Program-made: the position numbers and the translations under genes
In this document: one piece after another, positions 50,435 to 58,851 of the stretch
How positions within the stretch are numbered: position 1 is the stretch's first letter
How the letters are laid out: every line of letters begins with the position of its first letter
Notes under the pieces: generated by a model
Database searches by the model: none
Told to the model about the DNA's origin: nothing
The model's input: the letters and a program-made list of their open reading frames with translations, nothing else
NCBI RefSeq assembly: GCF_020089865.1
Contig: NZ_JAIRBM010000002.1
Span: 186,001-250,000 of the forward strand
DNA length: 64,000 bases
Direction of reading: 5' to 3'
DNA from: Microvirga puerhi
Lineage (GTDB): Bacteria > Pseudomonadota > Alphaproteobacteria > Rhizobiales > Beijerinckiaceae

Positions 50435-51405
50435 TAAGGACTCTCGATCAATCGCGACAAGTCGGGAGTGTCACGCAGGAATCCGACCCGTTGCGCACTG
50501 GTGACGAAGGCCTGGAATGCATCGCGCGTGACGCTCGAAGTGAGGTTCATCCGGCTCCAGGCACGTGCAACCAGCTCCGGCGCCATATCAATGCGAAATG
50601 AGGCCTGAAGCTCCTGTCGTGCAAGGCGCTGCGCTTCTTCAGGATTCTTCTGGATCCATTCCGTCAACTCCCGATGAGCCGCTACGAAACGTTTCGCAAT
50701 TTCACGATTCTGGGAGAGAAAGCCCGCGCTTGAGACGAGAATTGTCGTGATGGCATCTTTTTCCTCTACAAGCACTTTTCCGCCCGCCTCGGATTCCAGC
50801 CGTGAGACCCAGGGCTCGACAGTCCAGACAGCGTCCAGCTGCTTGCTCTGGAAAAGCGACAGCTGATCCGGATTGCTGGTGGGAAGCACCTGCGCGTCGC
50901 CTCCGGTCTGGGTAATGCGCAATCCTCCGGCAATCAGCCATGCGCGAGCCGCAACATCCTGTGTGTTGCCGAACTGCGGCGTCGCAATGCGCTTACCCTT
51001 GAAGTCTGCCGCTGTGGTAAGGCCTGAATCAGGCTGGACGACAAGAGCGGAGCCGCCGTTCACTGCTCCGGCGATAACCCGAACCTCGTCGCCCCGTGAG
51101 CGTGCATAGGCGTTGAGGGCCGGGTTCGGTCCTACATAGGTGAGGTCGAGCGATTTGGCGAAGATCGCCTCCATGGCACTTGGGCCTGCATTGTAAACAT
51201 ACCATTCTATCTTGACGTCAGGTCCGAGACGATCCGCAAACCAGTTCTGCCCCTGTCGTTCGAGGGCTCGTGCGACGAGGGCTTGGACATGCGTAATGTT
51301 CGGAAAGTGGCCGACCCGGATCGTCATTCCCAGAGCTAGAGAGGGAGCAAGGATCGTCAGAAGAGAGAGGGCCGACAAGGCGAGGGGGCGAAGACCGTAC
51401 CGCAT
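50434..51405 (-). CDS. Sulfonate/nitrate/taurine-type ABC transporter substrate-binding protein (SsuA-like)
   Basis: A 323-residue periplasmic protein with a signal peptide (LALSALSLLTILAPSLALG). Family marks: IRVGHFPNITHVQAL near 29, GPSAMEAIFAKSLDLTYVGPNPALNAY near 72-98, LDAVWTVEPWVSRLE near 192. The start at 51405 has GGAGGT 6 nt upstream; a longer open frame to 51525 lacks similarity. The ligand is probably an organosulfonate or a similar small anion. It diverges from phoD. Sulfonate uptake next to an FMN reductase and an LLM enzyme resembles the ssu/msu logic, but the LLM protein is not SsuD. Confidence 0.9.
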   Translation of the reverse strand: MRYGLRPLALSALSLLTILAPSLALGMTIRVGHFPNITHVQALVARALERQGQNWFADRLGPDVKIEWYVYNAGPSAMEAIFAKSLDLTYVGPNPALNAYARSRGDEVRVIAGAVNGGSALVVQPDSGLTTAADFKGKRIATPQFGNTQDVAARAWLIAGGLRITQTGGDAQVLPTSNPDQLSLFQSKQLDAVWTVEPWVSRLESEAGGKVLVEEKDAITTILVSSAGFLSQNREIAKRFVAAHRELTEWIQKNPEEAQRLARQELQASFRIDMAPELVARAWSRMNLTSSVTRDAFQAFVTSAQRVGFLRDTPDLSRLIESP

Positions 51406-51653
51406 CAGGTGACCTCCAGCGACAGGTGATGAGGCTAGAGACGAACGGCCGAAGGTCAATGCGCAAATGAAAGGCAGAGAGAGCAAATGGCAAAGCTGCT
51501 GCCGATTCAAAGCTGTGTCTCCCATGATCCAGAGAATGCGCTCCGATAGCCAGCGATTGCTTCGCTGCCGCGGAGGTTCAGCCTGCCATTTCGAGATTAT
51601 TGGTCTAGCTTGAGCTGGACGATGCGATTCCCGTCCTCAACCTTGGGCAGAAG

Positions 51654-53195
51654 ATGAACGATCTCACATTGCCAAGACGGCAGTTCCTTCTGACGTCTCT
51701 CGGCGGCGCTCTAGCAGTTCGGCCTTTTGGAATTCTCCAGGCCGCGCCGCGGCTTCCTGAAGATCCCTTTACGCTTGGAGTCGCGTCGGGTGCACCGCGC
51801 CCTGATAGCGTCGTGATCTGGACACGCCTGGCGCCCAAGCCTTTGGAAGGCGGCGGCATGCCGGATCATGCGGTGCCGGTCGATTGGCAGGTTGCCGAGG
51901 ACGATACCTTTCGCCGCGTCGTCCGGAAGGGGCGCGCAACGGCCGAACCCGGCTCCGCTCATGCGGTCCATGTCACGGTCACGGGGCTGAGACCCGGGCG
52001 GTGGTACTGGTACCGGTTCAAGGTCGGACAAGCGGTCAGTCCGGTCGGGCGAACTCGCACAGCACCAGCGATCGGCACGGGAGCCGATCTCCGCTTTGCC
52101 TATGCATCCTGCCAGCAATATGAGCAGGGCTTTTTTTCCGCCTATGCGGAGCTGGCACGCCGGGATCTCGATCTCATCGTCCATCTCGGTGACTATATTT
52201 ACGAATCCTCATGGGGATCTCGCCATGTGCGCAAGCATAACGGGGGGATTCCGACGACGTTGCCGGAATTTCGCGAACGCTACGCTCTCTATAAGCTCGA
52301 TCCCGACCTTCAGGCCGCGCACGCTGCCTTCCCATGGCTTTCAATCTGGGACGATCATGAGGTTGCAAACGATTACACGGATGACCGGTCGCCCGTAACG
52401 CCTGATCGTGATCAGTTTCTCAAAATGAGGGCTGCAGCCTATCAGGCCTATTATGAGCACATGCCAATGCCTGTTTCGGCAAGACCGCATGGACCTCAGG
52501 CCGTGATCTACGATGAATACCGGTTCGGTGACATGGTGAACCTGATCCTGCTCGACGATCGGCAATACCGCTCTCACCACGCCTGTCTGCCTGGCCGCAG
52601 TGCGTCGCCTCGGGTCGATTGCCCGGAGCGTTCGAGCGAGAGCCGCACCATGCTGGGTGAAGCGCAGGAAAGGTGGGTTGATCAGGCACTCGCCGGCACC
52701 AAGGCGCGCTGGACGATTGTTGCCCAGCAGACTCTCATGGCGGAGCGGGATCTCGATCCAGGCGACGGCCACGGATTCTGGATGGATGGCTGGGATGGCT
52801 ACGCCGCTGGCCGTCGCCGCCTTCTCGACAGCATCGCGACGCATAGAACACCTAACCCGGTGGTTATCGGGGGAGACGTCCACGCATTCTTCGCCGCAGA
52901 CCTCAAGCGCGACTTCCATGACGAGAAAGTGGAGGTCCTGGCGACGGAATTCTGTGGCACCTCCATCACCTCGGAAGGGCCGAGCGCAAAGGGCATTGCA
53001 AGCGTCCGCGCAAAGAACCCTCACATCAAATACGCGCGCGGCGATAAGCGAGGATTTGCGATTGTCACTCTGAACAAAAAGCGTTGCGAAGTCGGGTTCG
53101 AAGCCGTCGCCAATGAGAAGGAGCGCAATTCGCCCGTCTCCCGCATAGCCAGCTTCGTGTGTCTCGATGGCCGCCCGGGTGTTCAGGAGGCGTAG
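51654..53195 (+). CDS. phoD: Alkaline phosphatase D (PhoD family), Tat-exported
   Basis: A 513-residue secreted phosphodiesterase/phosphatase. The N-terminus is a Tat signal (LPRRQFLLTSLGGALAV), then the beta-sandwich PhoD N-domain (FTLGVASGAPRPDSVVIWTRLAP) and the metallophosphatase core. Metal-site segments are FAYASCQQYEQGFFSAY near 143, VHLGDYIYES near 175, WDDHEVANDY near 230 and VIGGDVHAFFAADL near 403. It releases phosphate from phosphodiesters outside the cell with Fe/Ca cofactors. It diverges from the SsuA-like gene and converges with the MFS gene. No Pho box could be confirmed in the 248-bp upstream gap. Confidence 0.92.
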   Translation: MNDLTLPRRQFLLTSLGGALAVRPFGILQAAPRLPEDPFTLGVASGAPRPDSVVIWTRLAPKPLEGGGMPDHAVPVDWQVAEDDTFRRVVRKGRATAEPGSAHAVHVTVTGLRPGRWYWYRFKVGQAVSPVGRTRTAPAIGTGADLRFAYASCQQYEQGFFSAYAELARRDLDLIVHLGDYIYESSWGSRHVRKHNGGIPTTLPEFRERYALYKLDPDLQAAHAAFPWLSIWDDHEVANDYTDDRSPVTPDRDQFLKMRAAAYQAYYEHMPMPVSARPHGPQAVIYDEYRFGDMVNLILLDDRQYRSHHACLPGRSASPRVDCPERSSESRTMLGEAQERWVDQALAGTKARWTIVAQQTLMAERDLDPGDGHGFWMDGWDGYAAGRRRLLDSIATHRTPNPVVIGGDVHAFFAADLKRDFHDEKVEVLATEFCGTSITSEGPSAKGIASVRAKNPHIKYARGDKRGFAIVTLNKKRCEVGFEAVANEKERNSPVSRIASFVCLDGRPGVQEA

Positions 53196-53235
53196 GCAAA
53201 TAAGTAGGCCTGAACGGTTCTAGAGGGACGGCGCT

Positions 53236-54348
53236 TCAGGCGAAAAGGCTACAGGTCAAGGCTCCCAGGAGCGCACCCATCAAAAGTACGCCATCATGGA
53301 AGCCAAGTGCCCAGCGCGGCGGCTGCCCGCGTTGATGAATCCACAAGGTCGTCCCGACAGTCATGAGGGACCAGCCAACACCGATAAGGACGGCGGATAC
53401 GGAGAAAGCGGCAGTCGTCCCGGATGAAACAAAGGTGAACACGCCGCTTGCCAATATCAAGCATCCACCTGCTGTTACGGTGGCCGGCCTCGTATGTGGC
53501 CTGGCGGCGAGGATGAGAGAAGGCGCATACATGGCAATCACATGCCATGCGATGACCCCTGGCACGGCAACGGATAAACCGCATCCGACCATAGCGATCG
53601 GTGTCGCCCCCATCAAAGCCGTCATCAGGAACCAGGCGAGGGCGCCAAGCAGTGTGGGAACAAGGAGCGAACGCCAAGATATACCGATATGAGGCAACTC
53701 GGCGATGCTCCGTTGCGGTCCGTAGGGCAGAAGGGCCGTCAGTGCGAGAGAGCCCACATGCGCGGCTGCAGCTATGGCTGCCATGCCAACAAACTCCTGG
53801 GATGCGACGAACCGTTCGGCAAACGCCCCCAGGGTCGGAGCGATCAGGCCCGCGAGAGTCGCCGCGCCGAAGACGAGCAAGGTTCTTTGGACTCTCTTCC
53901 CGGTCGGACCAGCTGTCACATGGCGATAAAAAAGGCTGAATCCTCCAGCGACGCCAAGCCAGAACGAGCCTAGAACGAGGCCGCCAAAATGCCACTGCGT
54001 GAGGGACCAGACAAGAATGAGGCCCCCAGCCACGCCGAGACTTGCGCCGAGTGAAAAGGCGGCCCGGCGTCCGAGAGCATCCAGCAACAGGGAAGCAGGC
54101 AGACTGGCCACGGCCGATCCGGCATAGAAGGCAGCGTAGGGAAGTGCAGCCCAAGTCTTGCTGGGGCTCATCGACAGTCCCGCAAGCGGAAGAATGCCGA
54201 GAAGCAGGACCTGCGACAGCACCGAAAGGGCAAATGCAGCGGCAAGGAGCGGCGTCCCGCGGCCGTCCGTATCGGCGTCAGGTCCCGTCGCTGCCGCGCA
54301 TATGCAGTCCAAGTGACCAGCACGGGGGGCCATCGGCGCAGTCGTCAT
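53236..54348 (-). CDS. MFS transporter, CcoA-like copper importer candidate
   Basis: A 370-residue membrane protein with about 11-12 TM helices of the major facilitator fold. MxxxM occurs at Met242-Met246 (FLMTALMGATP) and HxxxM at His269-Met273 (AWHVIAMYAP). In CcoA, the copper importer needed for cbb3 oxidase in Rhodobacter, the essential pairs are M233xxxM237 and H261xxxM265; spacing is nearly the same. The N-terminus also has HLDCIC, a possible metal-binding cluster. The start codon overlaps the ccoS stop (ATGA at 54345-54348), so it is translated with the cbb3 assembly genes. Copper import for CcoI/CcoN is thus a strong prediction, not proven. Confidence 0.8.
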   Translation of the reverse strand: MTTAPMAPRAGHLDCICAAATGPDADTDGRGTPLLAAAFALSVLSQVLLLGILPLAGLSMSPSKTWAALPYAAFYAGSAVASLPASLLLDALGRRAAFSLGASLGVAGGLILVWSLTQWHFGGLVLGSFWLGVAGGFSLFYRHVTAGPTGKRVQRTLLVFGAATLAGLIAPTLGAFAERFVASQEFVGMAAIAAAAHVGSLALTALLPYGPQRSIAELPHIGISWRSLLVPTLLGALAWFLMTALMGATPIAMVGCGLSVAVPGVIAWHVIAMYAPSLILAARPHTRPATVTAGGCLILASGVFTFVSSGTTAAFSVSAVLIGVGWSLMTVGTTLWIHQRGQPPRWALGFHDGVLLMGALLGALTCSLFA

Positions 54349-54494
54349 GGCTCAAGGTCGTCGTCGTTGAGAACGCGCAGCGCCGCTCCCTGGACATCCT
54401 CGTACTGACCATTTCTGAGCGACCAGAGAAATGCGCCGAGGCCGGTAAGACCGAGCAGCAGTGCCAAGGGAATGAGAAAGAGCAGCACATTCAT
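54345..54494 (-). CDS. ccoS: cbb3-type cytochrome oxidase assembly protein CcoS/FixS
   Basis: A 49-residue membrane protein with one TM helix (LFLIPLALLLGLTGLGAFLW) and the CcoS tail (SLRNGQYEDVQGAALRVLNDDD). CcoS is needed for cofactor insertion into the oxidase. It starts 4 nt after the ccoI stop with an AAGGAG site inside the ccoI end, and overlaps the MFS gene start. Confidence 0.93.
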   Translation of the reverse strand: MNVLLFLIPLALLLGLTGLGAFLWSLRNGQYEDVQGAALRVLNDDDLEP

Positions 54495-54498
54495 CGGT

Positions 54499-56739
54499 TC
54501 AAACTCCTTGGAGGACCGGGACTGCCGGCGAGGTCGGAACTGCCTCGGTCTCGTTCTTCCTCTCTCCTTTACCTCTGGCCCTGAGGGCATTGAGGGTGAC
54601 GAGACTGGAAGAGCCGGACATGGCCAACGCTGCCACCAGCGGCGTAACGTAGCCAAGGAAGGCGAGAGGCACCGCGAAAAGATTGTAGATCAGCGCCAAG
54701 AGGAGATTCTGGCGCATCAACGCATGCGCACGCCGGGAAATCGTCACGGCGTCCAAAATCGGTTCCAAAAGATCGCCAAGGAAGACCGCATCCGCCTGCG
54801 CCTGTGTCAGATCAGTAGCCGTAATGGGGGAGATCGAAATGTCCGCAGTGGCCAGGGCTGGCGCATCGTTGAGCCCATCGCCGACCATGAGGACTCTCCG
54901 GCCCTCGGCCTTCAGTCGCTCCAACTCGGCGATCTTGTCCGCTGGCTTGGCGCCTGCGCGCCACGCTTCGATACCCAGGGCCGCGGCGATGGGCGCGACT
55001 GCCGCTGGGCGATCACCCGACAGGATGCGACAGTCGAGGCCGCTGGCGCGCAGGGATTTGATCACCTGCGCAGCATCGGGCCGCAGAGCCTGACGCACGA
55101 GCAGGATCGCGCGCTCGTGGCCACGGGCGCAGGCAATGACGGAGGCCTGCATCTGCTCGCCGACCATGATAGCTGCAAGATCCTCCGCATCACAGAAAGC
55201 GGGGCTGCCAAGACGGATTTCCGCGCCGTCGACCACGGCACGCACGCCCTGCCCAGGCTCTTCGATTGCTCCCTCGAAAGGACGCCGATTCCTGGCTTCG
55301 CGCACGGCGGCCGCAGCAAGTGGATGGTGGCTTGAAAGGGCAAGTCTGGCGGCCGCTTCTAAGAGATCCGGCGGGATCGCGGCCTTGTTGGCAATGCTCA
55401 TTTCCGGGAGCGTGAGGGTGCCGGTCTTATCGAAGACGATCGTGTCGACCCTCGCAAGTCGCTCCAGCGCATCGCCGGAGTTGAGCAGCACGTTGGAGCG
55501 AAACAGGGCACCAGATGCAACCACCTGGACGACAGGGATCGCCAGAGCCAGCGCGCACGGACACGTGATGATGAGCACTGCGACGGCCGTCAGCACGGCA
55601 TCGTGCACAGTGGCTCCGTTGGCGATCCAGATTACGGCTGTGATTGCGGCTGCCAGATGGACAACCGGAGCGTAAGCACGGGCGACCTTGTCAGCGAGCT
55701 GACGGTAGCGCGATTTCGCGGAAGCAGCATTCTCGAGGAGGCGCTGGACTTCATCAAGGAGCGTTCCTTGTCCTGTGGCCGTTACGCGCACCGTGAGAGC
55801 GCCTGTGTGATTGAGACTGCCCGCATAGACGGCACCGCCCCCAGCTAGCTGGCGCGGTAGGGTCTCTCCCGTAACCAGACTTTCGTCGACCTCGGAGCTT
55901 CCCGAGAGGACGATGCCATCGATCGGAATGCGCTCCCCCGGACGGACCAGGACGCGATCCTCAGGCTTCAATGCAGCTGTGGGAACCAGGGCCGGCTCCC
56001 CACGGTCGTCGAGACGATGTGCGACTTCAGCTCTGAGCGAAGCAAGATTGCACGCCACGGTCCGCGTTCTGCGACGCATGGCCTGATCTAGGTAGCGTCC
56101 GCATAGCAGAAAGAACAGCAGCATGACGACTGAGTCGAAGTAAGTGTGCTCAGCATGGTTGATCGTTTCGATGACGGACATGAAAAGGGCAAGGAGAATA
56201 CCGATCGTGATCGGCACATCCATGTTGGTGCGTCCGTTCTTCAAAGCGCCGATCGCGCTTCGAAAGAAGGGCTGCCCTGCGTAGGCCACGGCCGGTAAGG
56301 AAATAAGTGCCGCCAACCAATGGAAAAAGTCACGCGTTTCCGGCGAGATGTCGCTGACATTGCCCGACCAGACCGAAACCGCGAGCAACATGATATTCAT
56401 GGAAGCGAAACCGGCGACTGCGAGACACTTGAGGAGCCATTGCGCGCGGCGCGCTTCTTCCTCTTCAACAGCACGCGCCTGGAATGGATGAGCCCGGTAT
56501 CCGAGACGGCAAAGCTCGTCAACGAAAACGATCGGGTCGAGCGTCCCTTGCCAGTCCAAGGCCAAGCGATGCGTTGTGTAGTTCAGGCGCGCTGACACGA
56601 GCCCTGGAAGATGTGATACACCACTTTCGATCTCACTTATACAGGCGGCACAATCGATGCCCTCGATCGCGAGGTCGAGATGCGACGTACCATTGTCCTG
56701 TCGCCTTACATAGGCGGAGAGATCAAGAGTCTCGGCCAT
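54499..56739 (-). CDS. ccoI: Copper-translocating P-type ATPase CcoI/FixI
   Basis: A 746-residue P1B ATPase. An N-terminal heavy-metal domain has GIDCAAC (Cys30, Cys33). The TM6 metal site is ITCPCALALAIPV (CPC), the phosphorylation motif is FDKTGTLTLPE and the hinge is MVGDGLNDAPAL. It exports Cu(I) to the periplasm for the CuB site of cbb3 oxidase. The start at 56739 has AGGAGG upstream; an in-frame extension to 56823 overlaps fixH and was not used. It lies 11 nt after fixH. Confidence 0.96.
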   Translation of the reverse strand: MAETLDLSAYVRRQDNGTSHLDLAIEGIDCAACISEIESGVSHLPGLVSARLNYTTHRLALDWQGTLDPIVFVDELCRLGYRAHPFQARAVEEEEARRAQWLLKCLAVAGFASMNIMLLAVSVWSGNVSDISPETRDFFHWLAALISLPAVAYAGQPFFRSAIGALKNGRTNMDVPITIGILLALFMSVIETINHAEHTYFDSVVMLLFFLLCGRYLDQAMRRRTRTVACNLASLRAEVAHRLDDRGEPALVPTAALKPEDRVLVRPGERIPIDGIVLSGSSEVDESLVTGETLPRQLAGGGAVYAGSLNHTGALTVRVTATGQGTLLDEVQRLLENAASAKSRYRQLADKVARAYAPVVHLAAAITAVIWIANGATVHDAVLTAVAVLIITCPCALALAIPVVQVVASGALFRSNVLLNSGDALERLARVDTIVFDKTGTLTLPEMSIANKAAIPPDLLEAAARLALSSHHPLAAAAVREARNRRPFEGAIEEPGQGVRAVVDGAEIRLGSPAFCDAEDLAAIMVGEQMQASVIACARGHERAILLVRQALRPDAAQVIKSLRASGLDCRILSGDRPAAVAPIAAALGIEAWRAGAKPADKIAELERLKAEGRRVLMVGDGLNDAPALATADISISPITATDLTQAQADAVFLGDLLEPILDAVTISRRAHALMRQNLLLALIYNLFAVPLAFLGYVTPLVAALAMSGSSSLVTLNALRARGKGERKNETEAVPTSPAVPVLQGV

Positions 56740-56750
56740 GGGTCCCTCCT

Positions 56751-57245
56751 TTAGATACTTATGCGACTCTTGGAGCGGAAGACGGTTTCGGCCGCACGCT
56801 TGAAAGTGAGGATCAGATCCCACTGGCCGTGTTCGACCGAAGGCTGACTTTGGAAAACTCCAGGCGAGACCTCCGTCGCCTCTATCGTGATATCTCTGCG
56901 CCGATCCGTCGGATGAGAAAGACGAAATTCAGGCACGAGTCCTGCGAGCTCCCGGGAGTTGCCATCGTGCGCAGTGACCGTGATGAGCGCTCCTTTGGCG
57001 ATTTGCTGCAGGTGCGCTTCGACCAGCCAGTGACGCGCCTCTTGTGCCTGTGCAGCTGCGACGTCGTTCTTGAAAGCAAGGCCAGCCTTGTAGACGCTTT
57101 CAGTCTCGACGCCACTGAAGCTCGAGACCGCGAGTCGCGCCATCACGGCATTCACGGTGATCACGACGGCAAAAAACGAGAGAAGATAGATCAGGACCAT
57201 GCGGCCAGTGAGGGGGCGGGAGCGCGCTGCAAGTGTCGAAGTCAT
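56751..57245 (-). CDS. fixH: cbb3 oxidase assembly protein FixH (CcoH)
   Basis: A 164-residue membrane-anchored protein: one TM helix near 17-35 (MVLIYLLSFFAVVITVNAVM), then a periplasmic beta-rich domain (AGLAFKNDVAAAQAQEARHW, VFQSQPSVEHGQWDLIL). It stabilises the cbb3 complex during assembly. It lies 10 nt after the ccoG stop and 11 nt before ccoI. Confidence 0.93.
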   Translation of the reverse strand: MTSTLAARSRPLTGRMVLIYLLSFFAVVITVNAVMARLAVSSFSGVETESVYKAGLAFKNDVAAAQAQEARHWLVEAHLQQIAKGALITVTAHDGNSRELAGLVPEFRLSHPTDRRRDITIEATEVSPGVFQSQPSVEHGQWDLILTFKRAAETVFRSKSRISI

Positions 57246-57255
57246 CGGATTCTCC

Positions 57256-58725
57256 TCAAGGCACCATGAAGTGGTCTTTGGCGCGGGCGGTCTCGCCGTT
57301 TGTAAGATCGGTCAGCGTGAAATGAAGTTCGGTCGCTGAGGGATGTGATGTGTTGTCCGTCGTTATCAGGATTCGCACCTCGAGCGTTTGATCTGGACCG
57401 ACGGTGAGAACCGGCCGTCCTTGCCGATCCATTTGTCTGCCGACGACATCGAGCTTCGTGCCTGACAATCCTTCGACAGTCAGGGTATAGCGCCGCTCCT
57501 CGAGGTTTTTGTTGGCGACGCGGATTGTGAAACCATTGCGGATGGAGCCGTCGGAGAGACGCACGAAGAGCGGATTGCGGTCGTGCATGACGCTAAGATC
57601 AACCGTGTGGCGGAGGGCGAGCGACGTCAGCATGATTGCTCCTACGAGCATGATAAGACCAGCGTAAAGTATCGTCCTCGGGCGGATGACGCGGCGTACT
57701 TCCGGGCGTCCTTCGATCCGTGCCTGAACGTTCATGTCCGTATCGTAGGCAATGAGGTTCGTCGGCTTGCCGATCTTGATCATCACAGTATTGCAGGCAT
57801 CGATGCATAGGCCACACTGAATGCAGTCGAGTTGCAGGCCGTTACGGATGTCGATGCCAGTCGGACAGACCGCGACGCACTGGGCACAGTCGATGCAGTC
57901 TCCAGCTGGAAGGCCTTGGCGCTTCAGAACCTCATTCTTCTTCATTGAGCCGCGCGGATCGCCACGATCGTAGCGATAGGTGACATTGAGAGCATATTCA
58001 TCGGTCAGCGCGGCCTGAATTCTCGGCCAAGGGCACATATAGGTGCAGACCTGCTCACGCATGAAACCTGCGAGAGCATAGGTCGTGAAGGTGAGGATAC
58101 CGATCCAGATATAGGCGATAGCGGGCGCCTGGAACGTGAGCAGTTGTCCGATGAGTGTCGGTGCGTCTGCGAAATAGAGCACCCAGGCTCCGCCGGTCCA
58201 CCAGGCAATCAACAGCCAGATGGAGTGCTTCAGCAACTTCAGGGTGATGATTTCAAGGGTCGGCTCTTCCTTTTCGCGCTTCATCCGCTCACGGCGATCA
58301 CCTTCGATCAACCGCTCTACGGCATAGAAGAGATCGGTCCAGACGGTCTGCGGACAAAGATAGCCGCACCAGATCCTGCCGGCGACGGCGTTCATGAGGA
58401 AGAGTGTCAGCGCCGCGAGGATGAGCAAGCCTGTGATGTAATAGACTTCCTGTGGCCAGATCTCGATGAAAAAGAAGTAGAATCGACCATTGGATAGATC
58501 GACCAGGATGGCTTGGCTCGGGGCATTGGGTCCCCGATCCCAGCGGATGAATGGCAGGAAATAGTAGATGCCGAGAGTGATGAGCAGGACCGCCCATTTG
58601 ATCGTACGGAGGCGACCTTTCACTGCCTGCGGGTAGATTTTCCTGCGCGAGATATAGAGCGGCTGGTCGTCGGCCTGGTCCGGCACATTGGATGTGAGAT
58701 GTTTGGCAAGAGGGGCGTCAGCCAT
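57256..58725 (-). CDS. ccoG: cbb3 oxidase accessory iron-sulfur protein CcoG/FixG
   Basis: A 489-residue membrane protein with about five TM helices and a soluble ferredoxin module. The two 4Fe-4S clusters are seen as CIDCAQCVAVCP near 275 and CIQCGLCIDACN near 298. It acts in Cu(II) reduction for cbb3 biogenesis. The first gene of the ccoGHIS transcript, it has a near-consensus FNR/FixK box 63 bp upstream (58788-58801). Confidence 0.96.
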   Translation of the reverse strand: MADAPLAKHLTSNVPDQADDQPLYISRRKIYPQAVKGRLRTIKWAVLLITLGIYYFLPFIRWDRGPNAPSQAILVDLSNGRFYFFFIEIWPQEVYYITGLLILAALTLFLMNAVAGRIWCGYLCPQTVWTDLFYAVERLIEGDRRERMKREKEEPTLEIITLKLLKHSIWLLIAWWTGGAWVLYFADAPTLIGQLLTFQAPAIAYIWIGILTFTTYALAGFMREQVCTYMCPWPRIQAALTDEYALNVTYRYDRGDPRGSMKKNEVLKRQGLPAGDCIDCAQCVAVCPTGIDIRNGLQLDCIQCGLCIDACNTVMIKIGKPTNLIAYDTDMNVQARIEGRPEVRRVIRPRTILYAGLIMLVGAIMLTSLALRHTVDLSVMHDRNPLFVRLSDGSIRNGFTIRVANKNLEERRYTLTVEGLSGTKLDVVGRQMDRQGRPVLTVGPDQTLEVRILITTDNTSHPSATELHFTLTDLTNGETARAKDHFMVP

Positions 58726-58787
58726 GAGAGTCGCAGCTCGTCGTCACGAAGGATGTCGTGGTCTTAGAGGACTGGCGAGAAGGGACA

Positions 58788-58801
58788 TTGATTTTGGTCA
58801 A
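58788..58801. promoter_or_regulatory. FixK/FNR box upstream of ccoG
   Basis: TTGAT-TTTG-GTCAA, one mismatch from TTGAT-N4-ATCAA. Its end is 63 bp from the ccoG start, suitable for activation under low oxygen by a FixK/FnrN-type protein. Confidence 0.75.
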
Positions 58802-58808
58802 CGTCATG

Positions 58809-58830
58809 GGCCAGCGGTATTCCGCTGGCC
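58809..58830. terminator. Hairpin between ccoP and the ccoG promoter
   Basis: GGCCAGCGG (58809-58817) pairs with CCGCTGGCC (58822-58830) around a 4-nt loop. It lies 21 nt downstream of the ccoP stop on the minus strand and only 7 nt from the ccoG FNR box. There is no following T run, so it may terminate weakly or protect the ccoNOQP mRNA end. Confidence 0.5.
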
Positions 58831-58851
58831 ACGTGGCTTATATGATAGGTT

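Noticed and set aside
53208..53241. GCCTGAA...TTCAGGC inverted repeat between phoD and the MFS gene
   Set aside because: Only 7 bp with a loop of about 20 nt and no T run; too weak to call a bidirectional terminator.
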